Source of the DNA: Siniperca chuatsi
Taxonomy: Eukaryota > Chordata > Actinopteri > Centrarchiformes > Sinipercidae
NCBI RefSeq assembly: GCF_020085105.1
Contig: NC_058043.1
Span: forward strand, 13,339,167 to 13,403,166
DNA: 64,000 nucleotides
Direction: 5' to 3'
Shown here: positions 12,601 to 24,000 of the stretch, piece after piece
Layout of the letters: each line of letters starts with the position of its first letter
Position numbering within the stretch: position 1 is the first letter of the stretch
Notes under the pieces: generated by a model
What the model was told of the DNA's origin: nothing
What the model saw: the letters and a program-made list of their open reading frames with translations, nothing else
The model's database searches: none
Program-made: the position numbers and the translations under genes

Positions 12601-13054
12601 AAGTCCTGAGTGACACATTGCTGAGTATCATGGTAGAAACCATCAGTGTCCCAGTAGCTGCTACAGTAATCAGCTGTAACATATAAAGCACAGGGTCATG
12701 GTGAAGAGTAGCGAGGGTGAGAGATTAAGGAGTTACAGTATAACATGAATTGATAAGATTAAAATCTAAACTTTCAGTTGTTTCTTTGATGTAAGTTAAA
12801 CAGACAGTACATGTACATATAAGGTCAAAACAAGTGTCATTGTCGGTGGTCCCACTAAGAAGTAAAATCAAAGAAACTGTGGCACCTGATTATGAACTGA
12901 TCTCACTCCACTGAATCATACTGGGTTCACTTTATGAAATGGGGAAGATCCAAAAACCTGTTGAAAAAACACCAAAATAAAACTCACCACATACAGCCGG
13001 GAGCAAGATCACACACACAACACACACAAGACTGGATAAGACACTTGAAACCAT
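9691..13054 (-). CDS. Shisa-5-like transmembrane protein (tandem paralogue)
   Basis: Five minus-strand exons join in frame: 12988-13054, 12523-12673, 12233-12393, 11188-11346 and 9691-9830. Together they are 678 nt, 225 residues plus stop, all with GT-AG borders. Order: signal peptide (1-22, [17 protein letters not shown]); Shisa cysteine-rich domain (about 23-70, with DFCCGSC and CC pairs at 48-49 and 57-58); one membrane segment (about 82-106); a CC-rich juxtamembrane stretch running into KKCRK; then a Pro/Tyr-rich cytosolic tail with PPPSYLEA. Shisa-5 family proteins sit in the ER/nuclear envelope and the mammalian member (scotin) acts in p53-linked apoptosis; a role here is inferred from family only. 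Exon sizes and phases mirror the gene at 17544-28145. The start Met is the only one that precedes a good signal peptide. Confidence 0.88.
11925..12140 (-). repeat. dispersed repeat, family C (reverse orientation)
   Basis: This sits in intron 3 of the Shisa-5-like gene. The phrases 'gctgtttccccctgtttccagtcttt', 'gctaagctaagttagc' and 'gagagtggtatcagtctt' are the reverse complement of those around 51318-51530. It is non-coding; I do not know the formal family name. Confidence 0.5.
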
Positions 13055-14035
13055 AACTACTGTGATGCAGTGTAATAAGGAAATGACTTGACTGTGCAAT
13101 GAGACAACTGTTTCAACCTGTCTGTCTGTCCCACCCTGTAGCAAGTAGCCCAACAACATTCCCCACTTAATGTGAAAGACTTGCCACTGGATCAGTGAAA
13201 GACCTTTTATGTAAGAAAGCGCTGCATTCAAACAAATGTAGTTTTCTTGTGACTCCAACTACTGATGATGCCGTGTTTTTTGTTTGCAAGGTTTACATTA
13301 ATTTCCCCCCGCAACATTATTTACTAATCATCCAGCCTGTATGGTAATAAAGGAAACGCTTGAAACTGAAACCAACTCATATAGAAACTAAGACCACAGA
13401 TGGGTCTAGCATTGATACATTTCAATTTCAACCGTTGTTGGATGTAATACAGTCAACCCCACCCAAACCCAGTATTGTTACCTGCCTCCACCCACTCTCT
13501 CTTGAACTGTCCTTGGACACTTTAGCACTTATAACATCCCCTATTTATCAATACACCCTCAATAAATGTTTATCAAAATATAATTTTTACTTAATGTAAA
13601 ATGTTTGCAAATGTAAAAATTTAGTGGTTACCTCAACACGGACCAACAGGCCTAAGAAGCCAAAGTCCAGTCCACTTCACACACTTCTGTTTCTGCTTCT
13701 GTTATGCTGCTCATTAATATTTGTGAAAAACTAAAATGATATTGGGGTGTTCTGTTCTTATTCTAGGCCAAGAGAAGTTAATTCTTAATGTCTTATACTA
13801 CATGGATCTATGGAGTAATTATATTCACCCTCTTCTCTAACTTCTCTTTCTTCAGCTTTTCTTTTTAGCCATGTTAGTCCTGACTGAAGTAGCTCAAAGA
13901 CTATTGGATGGATTGATAGGAAATTCATGAAAATTAATTGTACTGATCCCCTGACTTTTCATCATAGCGCCATCATCAGGTCAAAATTTGAACTTGTCCC
14001 AATACTTTGGTTTATGACTTAATCAAACTTCAACT
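13055..14035. other. upstream flank of the Shisa-5-like gene
   Basis: The first 200 bases should hold the 5' UTR and promoter of the minus-strand Shisa-5-like gene; no TATA box or clear CpG-rich patch is visible. From about 13860 to 14030 there is a repeat-like stretch ('catcatagcgccatcatcaggtcaaaatttgaac'). I see no gene. Confidence 0.35.
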
Positions 14036-14603
14036 TGTATAAAATGCAACAGCTAGAGTACTAAAAAAAACAACAAGAAGAGAACATATCACTCCAGTGC
14101 TCGCCTCTCTACACCGCCTGCCTATATCCTATAGGATCAATTTTAAAGTTCTTTTATTGGTTTTTAAAGATCTTAATGATATGGTCATATACATATACAT
14201 ATACTACACTCTATATCGGGCACTACGATCATCAGACTCGCACAAAAAACCCTGCTGAAGCAACCTTTAGCGCTTATGCCCAAAAACTATGGAACACATT
14301 ACTACAAAATATCCTACAATCAGATTCTTTGAGTGACTTTAAGAAACAGCTCAAAACACACTCTGGCTTTCTCTTAGATCGAGAACCTCAGACTGTTCAG
14401 ACTGTTTTACCCATCTTATTTATGTCCCTGTTCTATTTGATTCTGACTTGATTCATTGGTTGTATCCTTTTATTGTCTTGGGTCTTTCAGCTTATTCTTT
14501 TGTTGACTCTCGTAATGACTTTGCATCAAAGCACTTTGAGCCACATTTTATGTATGAAAGGTATTATATGAATAAAATGTATTATTATTATTATTATTAT
14601 TAT
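14036..14603 (+). mobile_element. 3' end of an L2-like LINE with (ATT)n tail
   Basis: Degenerate coding text runs 'NAARVL', then 'TPVLASLHRLPISYRINFKVLLL', then 'SAYAQKLWNTLLQNI' and 'SLSDFKKQLKTH'. This is the conserved C-terminal order of reverse transcriptases of the L2/Rex type. A short 3' UTR follows ('ttgagccacattttatgtatgaaaggt'), ending in an (ATT)n microsatellite at 14578-14603. The 5' part is missing and frames are broken, so this is a dead 5'-truncated copy. Confidence 0.75.
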
Positions 14604-14680
14604 ACTTTAAACTAATTACATTCCCATGAGCCTCAGTTGTGTCCAGCACTAGTTAGCAAATGTTAGCATGCTAACACACT

Positions 14681-15218
14681 AAACTAAGCAGTGGTGGAAA
14701 GTAACTAAGTGCATTTACTCGTAAGTACAACTTTGAGGTACTTTCAACTTTATGCTACTTTATGCTTCTGCTCCACTACATTTCAGAGGGAAATATTATA
14801 CTTATTACTTCACTACACATTCATCAGCTGGAGTTACTTTCAGATTAAGATTAAGTTTACAAACAAAACACATGATCAATTTATAAAATGTGATACTGTG
14901 CTATATATTCAACCATCCAACGGTATATAAAGTAGTGCAAATGTGCTCCACCTCCACCAGATGTATTAAATCAGTAATAATATTCCAAAAATATGATAGA
15001 CTGTTTAGTAACATAACTCTCTGAAAGGGAGCATTCTGTCCCAAAAGTATAGGCTATTTGTACTTTAATGCTTTAAGTGAATTTTGCTGTTAATGCTTTT
15101 GGACTTTTACTTGAGTGAAATCTTTAATGTAGGACTTTTACTTGTAACAGAGTATTTTTATATTGCTACTTTTACTTAAGTAAAAGATATGAGTACTTCT
15201 TCCACCACTGAAACTAAG
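14681..15218. mobile_element. hAT-type MITE, family A (copy 2) with perfect 8-bp target duplication
   Basis: The element itself spans 14689-15210, starting CAGTGGTGGAAAGTAACTAA and ending TTCTTCCACCACTG. It is flanked on both sides by AAACTAAG (14681-14688 and 15211-15218). Short CAGTG-type inverted ends plus an 8-bp duplication are the hAT superfamily signature. It is non-coding and 522 bp long; the perfect duplication makes it the best-preserved copy of this family here. Confidence 0.88.
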
Positions 15219-15708
15219 ATGGTGAACAAACATTACACCAGCTAAACATCAGCGTGTTAACATCAAGTCATCGTGAGCATGTTAGCATGTACATCAAAGC
15301 ACCGTTGTGCCTCAATAGAGCCTCACAGAGCTGCTAGCATGGCTGTTCACTCGTTCTAATCTGAATCAAGGGTCTAAACATAGGTCATATATTGTACAAA
15401 TTGTAAAGCCACTAAATCTGTGATTTAATGGTCCACTAGTCCACCCGACCACCACGTTCTTTAAATGTCTTGTTACCTCTGACAGTATGTGTCCTTATGC
15501 TTTTATCCTGGTTTTGACACTTTTCATTATTGATTAATGTTCTCGTAGTCTTGTTATGTATTCACTTAGAGTGCAATAGTGTTTCTTTGTTTGTGTTGGG
15601 TCAATTTTGCCTTGAGTTTTCTAGTGTAGACACAAGCGCACTTTGAGTTATCAGCTTCTATTCTGAAAATTCAATAACCAAAGTTGGGGAGAAACAGAAA
15701 ATATGTAT

Positions 15709-15714
15709 TTTATT
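15709..15714 (-). terminator. candidate poly(A) signal of shisa5
   Basis: Plus-strand TTTATT is AATAAA on the minus strand and would give a 3' UTR of about 1.8 kb from the stop at 17544. A nearer alternative AATAAA lies at 17037-17042 (about a 0.5-kb UTR). The interval contains no other gene signal. Confidence 0.4.
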
Positions 15715-17543
15715 GAACACTGCAGAAAAAGTGGTGGGTTTTTAACAAAATAAAAGTCATGTACATTCTCAAAGTAGCATTGTTGACAATAAGTCTTGGA
15801 CGAGAAACACAGACGGAACAAGAATACATCTCTGCTGGTATGTCTTTCATAAAGTATACAAATGGCTATAGTTCACATACACAAATAAAAACACTCCAAC
15901 TAAAGTAACTTTGAAGAATCAACACTGACCAAAAGGACAGAAATCACAGGCAGAACACATTTAGAAAGACAAATTTCAGACAAAAGGCAAGCCTACAATG
16001 AAGTACACAGACAAATTGCTTGCTCAATATAAGAAACGCACGTACATTCCTCACAAATCAACTGTTTTGTAAATTACAGAGATATGTGTGGACATTAGGC
16101 CCCTTTCATTAGCTGACATGTGGTTTCTCATATGTCAGCTGGTTAAATAAAATAAGCCACAGGTGTGACTGAAAATCACTCTGAATCCTATACCCGTGAT
16201 ACCTACATTTAATGTTACTATGGACTATGTTCTTTGACCACAACCAAAGTCTAAACAAAGTTGAAAAGTGAGGGATTTCAAACAGATTGGCTCAAAAGAT
16301 CTATGTTTGGCTCGTCACATGAACTGTGACTGTACTATATTCAAGTAATTGCAGAAAAACGCAAGTGACACAGCAGAGCAAGGAAGGCATATTAGTTTGG
16401 TTTTTAGATTTTAAAAAAAAAAATCTACAGACTACTTATTCAAACCTGGCTGTTGTGCTGGTACAGTCCAATAAAGGCAATGGTGATGACAATTTCCAAA
16501 AAAAAAACCAACAACTTATGATTTGACAAGGCAAATAACAATACTGAAAATGATGACCTTTAAAGATTCACTGCACAGTTTGGGTTGTAACCAAAGGAAC
16601 TAAATTACATTTACACTTTAGCTTGATAAAAGGAATAAATAATAGGCTAAGAAGGCACAGTTGTTTCTTGCATTTTGTAAGTATAACATTTGTATTTTTT
16701 GTGGACTCGACTATGTGAATGTTTGGATGATTGAAAAGAAAAAAAAAATCTCCTTTGGTTACTTGATTCAAAGTTGCCGATGCATTTCAGCTCAGTTACA
16801 CATATTGAAAGACGAGCAAATGAAAACAATTAATGAAAAACAACTGGAGCAAAAAAAGAAAACAAACCTTAATGTGAAGTTTTACATGAACACACAAAAC
16901 TTAAATGTAAAGTGCTCTTCCCCTGTGTGCGAGGCTTATTTTGTTGAAGTGACATGATGAACGTTCCCTTTTTGCTGGAGGCTTTTTTCTGAACACACAC
17001 TATTCACTGACTTTAAAAAAAAAGGTTGAAAGCACTTTTATTGGTCTGAAATAAACTGGCAGAAAGCAATGAGATTATGGCCGCAACCACTAAAACTCCT
17101 CCAAAGTTTGACCACTGAGTCTGACTGCAGTCGCCGTAGATGGTGAATTAAGACAACAGGCAGGTTCGGGGTGCACAGCATAGACAGGGACTAGTAGGGA
17201 GACTTTGAGGCATGTGTAGAAGGCTGGAAAATGTCAAAGCACTTCATCTACTCTTTAAAAATCTGACTCTGTGGTTTTATGTGTAATTTACCAAGATGAC
17301 TAAGATGGAGCCACAAGAATTTATAAAAAAAAAAAAATCTCACCACTTGTATATTGTAAGTCCATGCATTACAAGCCAAAAAGGTATCAAGGTATCATTT
17401 TTACTTGGCCAACACCAAAACACATGAATGAAGATGCTCAGAAACAATTCTCATCTGGATTCAGATTACACATTTCCAGTCCTGCCAAGTTCGAAAATGT
17501 TGCAGCACGTTTAAAGTGGCAGAGAGCGTGGCACTGTGGTCTA

Positions 17544-17988
17544 CTATCCAGTCTTGGGTGGTGCAACAAAATCCGGGTTGTATGCTGGCTGGGCTAGGTA
17601 GTCTGAGTGTGCGGGTGGAGCGTTGGGCTGCGGCTGGACAGGAGGCTGCAGAGGATACGCTGGCTGGCCAGGAGTGAATGCAGCCTGGCTGTAAGGCATC
17701 GGGGTGGGAGGGTAGTAAGGACCGGCTGGACACAGAAAGAAAACATGGCATGAGGATGAAAAGGCTGACAAATGCTTAGACAATAACCACAATTTCAGTT
17801 CTTTCAAACCATAAATGTGTCATTTCCTATTTTACAAAATCCAGACATGACCCAACTTTATACCAGCAGGTTATTTCACCTCCACTTCCGGTTGCAGCTT
17901 TTCTGAAACACCAAAATTCCATGTTTGCTTTTATGTAATGTGTCATTACCCCATGTTAAAGGGTGCTTTTCTACAGTAAGCTGGGTGT

Positions 17989-18019
<31 letters not shown>

Positions 18020-20999
18020 CCCACTATGTAATCATCAACTTTGTGTAATGATGTTAATCTTAAAAACCCCAAGAACTTCATTTCTGTCCATTCCTTGCAG
18101 ATCCATTCGAGAAATGCACTGTGTGAAGTACATGGACAGCTATTACACAAAAAACTGTGTGTGTGTTTTAATCTAGGTTGGGAAATTAAGAACTTGAGTC
18201 TATCTACGTTTTCATTTTAGGCATTTGGATGACTTTCTGAGAGTAAAGGCTGTCAGAACAAATTCAAACTATGCATGGTCTTCAAAGGTGGGTGCAGTGT
18301 TAATTTTGATTTATTTTTAGTTGTTTAGTTGCTTAAAATGTTAAAATTAGTTTTAGTCAAATTCAGTCAACAAAAACTAAAAACATTTCAGTTTAGTTTT
18401 CTCTCTCTCTCTCTCACTGTCGTTCGCGCTCACTTGGCATTATTGCACCTACCTGCACTCTCCACTGCAGAGCAGCGTGATCATTCAGAGAAGTTGTATT
18501 CACTCACTTGTTCAACACTGTTCACTGCCTCTGTATATCTTGAGGTGAGCAGTTGAAACATTAGATAACATTAACGCAGTGATATTCCTTTAGCGAACAT
18601 CAGGAGGAAAATTTAGACAGTTGACCGCCAACATTAATCCTGTACTCATTCCTACTAACAGCAGCACGAAAGATTGCCAACTGACGGTAGTGCTAACGTT
18701 ACATTCACATCCAATGCCTTTGATAATGTTCCATTAGCTTACCTCGCTATAAATTGTCTGTGTGCTAACCTGCATGGTTTTGTGGTTTGTCTCAGCTGTT
18801 TTGCTGCCAATTCTTGTCTAATTTTCTTGTAATTTTGTAGGTGAATTTAGTCGATAAATCTGTTACTTTTTTTCCTTCCAAGAGCCGATTATGTTAGATG
18901 ACATTACAGGCAGAGACACTTTGTTACTGAATGCAAATCACCCTCTGAAGAAGAGACATTTTTGCGAGGCGGAGGATACCTTTAACCAATCAGGAGTTTC
19001 AATGTGTAATTCCACAGATGAATGCAGGTTCATTTGTCCATTCGTCCATCTTTTGCATTACTGTCTAGTTTTATTCACTGACGAAAAATGTAACACATTT
19101 CGTAATTTTCAAAGGCTACTTTTTATTTAGTTTTAGTCTGGTCAACAAATATTTAGTCATTGTTTCTGTTGACGAAATTAATATTGGTAGGGTGTTTAAA
19201 AATGGAAGTTGTCCTTGATTTGATAACAGGCTGTTGTCACAATCAGACCTGTAACTCTAACTTATAAAAAAAATCCACACTCACTGGCTTCCTGATATGA
19301 TGGTGGCGGTAATGCGTTGAATGGTTGTCCGTGGTAGGATGATGTTGGCATGGGCTGAGGTCCGTAGCCCTGGGGCATGGGCTGGGCTCCATAACCCGGC
19401 TGCACTGGTACGGGCTGGTAGGGTGGATACTGGGCCCCCTGGTAGGACTGAGGTGGTCCTGGTGTTGCAGTTGGCTGCTGGGGATACTGCTGAGGAGCGG
19501 TGGTGACAACTGTGGTGTGGGTGGTGGTAGCTATCACAGCTGTAAGCAAACGCAACGCAGAAACAGATGAGAAATACGGCTAATGTAAGCTAGGTAGGGG
19601 GTTCAATCAAAGATTCAGTTGAAGTGGGGGAGCACAGCAATTGGTGGAGTTGCTGAACAGTGAAAAAATAAAGGACTAAACTAAAACTAGCTTTGACCAA
19701 CAAAAGTCTAGTCCGTTCTGAGCTAATTGTTTGGGGAACCATGAAAACATAATCTTATGCTAGTTAAAGTGGTAAGTGAGATCACTGAAGCTGACAACCA
19801 ACTAACCGCAGCATAAAAAAATTTCCAAATACACGCTAAGCATTTCCACACGTTAACCACCACGCAGAGATTAAGAATTATACTTACACAACAGGAGGTG
19901 CAAAGCATTACAACATTAAAACAAAAGAGAAGTTCAGATTTCATGCAAAGATGTCATTTGTTCCACAAATATGCAGAAGACTGAACTCAGACCAGCCCAT
20001 CACTTATGCATTTATCAAACCTGGCAGTGACAGTACGAAAACTGAGCTGAAAAAAATCCTGTTAAGTCATCAAGCTTCTACAAATTGTCCTATCTTCATT
20101 GTATTACACTGGAGGTGGATACAGGGACTCAAGGGTGTAATTTCCACTTTCCACTTTACTTACAGTTTCTGTTTCATTTAATAAAAATCATTATCTATAC
20201 ATTCATATGAGTCAACTTCAGTTATTACCTCGTCACACAAATTAAGCTTTATAAGCAGCAGCGTGTGCTTTTTGGACTTTCCCTGCCCCAGGTTTTGCCT
20301 CTCAGACTGCATACTGTCTGCCCTATCTAATTGGTGTAGGTTGTTGAGGCCTTATGCAGCTGAAAGGAAGTACACAGGACTGAAAAAAGTACAGCAACAT
20401 ACACAAAGTATGAAGCCTATTAGTCATTATTTCAAAAGACAGAGTGCGACAGATACTGGGGTTTCGGAAGTATCGTCTGAAACAGTCGATGGTGAGGAGG
20501 AGATTGACGAGGAAGTAACGTTAGCTGAAGCCCCCGGCTGCTTACAAAAGCTGCTGGACCAGTGATATCCTTTGTGTCTAAACGGACTGAGCAGACTTTT
20601 TTCGGCATTTATTACAGACGTGTTCATACCGTTTATACAGATTAAAGTATAAATAACTACATCATTATTAAATAAATACAGTTTGAAGCAGAAATAATTA
20701 AAAACCTAGTTTACTTTTTGTATGCAAATAAATGTAATCATTTTGCTTGTAAATGTCTCCTTGTATCCCTTTATTAAGGAAAAACACATCACTTGATACA
20801 TTGCGCCCCTAAAGTTCTTTATGCGCTACTAAATTTTTCAACTTAGGAACAAGGATGTTTTCCTTGGGGAAAAAGTTAGTGTCAAGCCCTGTTCATCATG
20901 ATTTGTTACTTGCTAGATTGACATAAATATATATAAATACTCAATGTTTCCACTTTAAGTGTAAACAGCATTGTTTTAAAAAAAACTGAGAGAAGAAAG

Positions 21000-21087
<88 letters not shown>

Positions 21088-24000
21088 CAGTCACTCCCCC
21101 CAGCATGTGATATATTTGATATATTTTCTAACAGAGTGGGAGTTATCCTGACCACTTCCTGTAAATGACGTGGGATGGTCTTGAGTTTTCCCCCCACTGT
21201 GGTTGTCGTGGAAACAATGAGTCACATGAGGTGGAGCTCTGACATTCCTGGATGTGATCCCGACATGCAACAGCCCAAGTCAGGAAATCCACATTCTTGC
21301 TTTTGTTTTAGCCTACTGATCTCTGCCAGAGCTGAGTCGCTGCATGGCAAAACCTGAACAAGCTGGCTAACTGACAGGAAGTGCAAGAGCGTGTAGTATT
21401 TACAGCGGTGTAAGTGCTCGAGTGTCAACACAAATGCACACACAACTCAGGTGCTTTTCTTCACTGATTGGACCTGAGATCATAATGCCTTAATCTGAAG
21501 ACAAATTTAATGCAAAATTATTATACTGTTCACCATATCATCATCATCATGGCTTGCCACATCACCTACTGTAGGCTATAATGTTCTCTCGTTATATCTC
21601 CATGACTGTCACATATGCCTTGGCCGCCTCTCATATTAGTCATGAACCACTTTGGTTTAAAAAGGCGTTTTTTAGCATTTAACTTCATGTCAAACAATTC
21701 CCTCTTTATGCCTGACATACCATTGAGAGCTGTTCTGTTAATATTTTATAAATTATTTCAGGGTCCTTTAACACCTCTCCTGACTCTGCTAAACTTGTTA
21801 CCTTTTTGTCCGCTTATTTCCCTACAGCAGGACGTGAAGCTCTGAGGTGTCAAATTCTTGTTTTTACTCTTTGGTAACTTTGTCACAAACTTTCCTCACA
21901 CACCGAGCATAACAGGTAGCCTTATATGGCAATTTTAGGGGCATTGTTTATGCTAATGATCAAATCTCACAAATACCTCCTCATGAACAAGTGGCATTCA
22001 TCAGTCTAAAGCAAGTGATTTATGACAAGTTTTTCCAGTTAAGAGAGTTTAGTGAATCCGACCTGGAACATTCGTACGAGCAACAGAAAAAAGTAAGAAA
22101 GGTTTAAGATACGAAAATATTCATGCAATAAGCCCATTTATCTTTGTTTGAAATTTGGTGGACAGAGGAGGCCAAGGAGCAATTCATTACATTTTGTCAT
22201 GATCTGAATCTGAGATGTAGATGAAACTATGAAAGACAGAGGTTGGAGTGTTTCCCAAGGTCATAAAACTAAGTTTACTTCCTGAAGACTTTTGAGTAGT
22301 AACACTTAATGATAGGGGGGTTTCGCACATGAAGACTGACTGAGTTTGATTCTGACATCTTGTCTCAAAAACTTTAAAGTCTTGTGGGAACACGACAACT
22401 GCTCAAAAGTGGGAGTGGTCACAGCCAAACAACAGCAGCAGTTAAACCTTAGTGTCTGCTGCTCAGAGGCATACCTGCATGTACTGTAAGACAACAAGGG
22501 TGCTGACCTTAATTCTGTGACAGGAACATGAAAATAGAGACTGTGTGTGACGTATCCATGCCAGAGACAGCAGGAAAGCGCAGCACATGTTTACACCTGT
22601 AATATTAATTCTTTACTTTGGTTTTAATGGAAATTATGTAAAGATGAGTGTTACTGTAATGTAAGTGATGTAAATAAAGTTATACGAAGTGCTTACAGAG
22701 TTAGTTTTAAATGTAAGAGACAAATTCATATAAATTATCTTATGATCTCAAGGATAAGGCTGGCAATATTCTGTATTTCTTTAAGGTCAACAAATCCCAG
22801 TTTCTCTGTGGCCCTCTGCAGCAAGCCTACTGAAATGTAAATCTTTAAAAACAGGTAACAAATAAATTGTTTCATTATCAAAAAAAGGACATTATTATAT
22901 AACAGCTAGGCACTGTAGTTTTAAGCAAACATTAGTCAACATTAGTGTAAATAGTGTATTTGTTGGGGACTATTTTCAGCCACAGGTTTGATGCACTAGT
23001 TAGTATTTATGGCAGCAATGTCGGGGCTCTGGCTACACAGAAAATACTTAATAGGATCAATTCATTGTTGGTTTTGGTTTTTGGTCTTATCATGGGATTT
23101 TGTTGACAATAACAAAGATATAGAATATCACCAGACTTAGGTACAGAAAACTTAATTTATTATATCTATGCTCCACTTCATAGCACTGAAAATAAACAGG
23201 CCTTGACTAGTAAAACGGCAATTATCACTGATGACTATACTGAGTCATCAACCTGCAGGATTCACTGCTCGCCACAGAAGATCATTAAGTGAAACCTTGC
23301 ACAGCATGCTGAATGATAACAAACACATATATTTGATGAGGAACTACACAGCTCTCGACAGAGTTTACTTCACTGAATAGTGAACTCAAAGTACCTCTTT
23401 GTAACTGCGGTCGATGTCACATGTCCTTTGCATATCATTGGGATTTTTGGAATGCTAAACCAGTTTGTGCTCCGTGTCTCAATGTCTGTCTTATTAGTAA
23501 GACTAAGCCATTGCAGTAATGAAAGTCATGTGGCGGCTGGGCCGACAGAACTCAAATGAGTCCCCTGATGTTCTGCTTTGAAAATTAGACAGACGAAAAC
23601 TCCAACACACTAGAAACTAAGAGTCTGACTTCTTCATTAAAACAAACCCCCCCCAAAAAACAATCAGACACTGCATTTTACGTAGGCTGAGAAACTGTCA
23701 ACAGCAAGTGAGCAAGTCAGAGTGTTTCTTGTTGGTTGTGTGCAGGAAATCTCCACAGCCACATGTTGCAGAAGCACCAAGATGCTGTCAATACTGTTAA
23801 TGTTATCATTTGTGTTTGCCACTGATAACTAACTCTAAAGACATCACTTTTTGAGAAAGGTTGTGGTCATACTTCATTTGCATGGTCCACTGCTGATACA
23901 AACAAAAAAAATCAACTGAGTTTCAGGTGCTTCTCACAATACCGTGTATAGTTATTTAGTGTCTTAAGTTGTTAATCTTAAGGAAAAGAGTCAGGTAAGG

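Noticed and set aside
20906-21197. Minus-strand frames of repeated His-Thr
   Set aside because: Translations of the GT microsatellite only.
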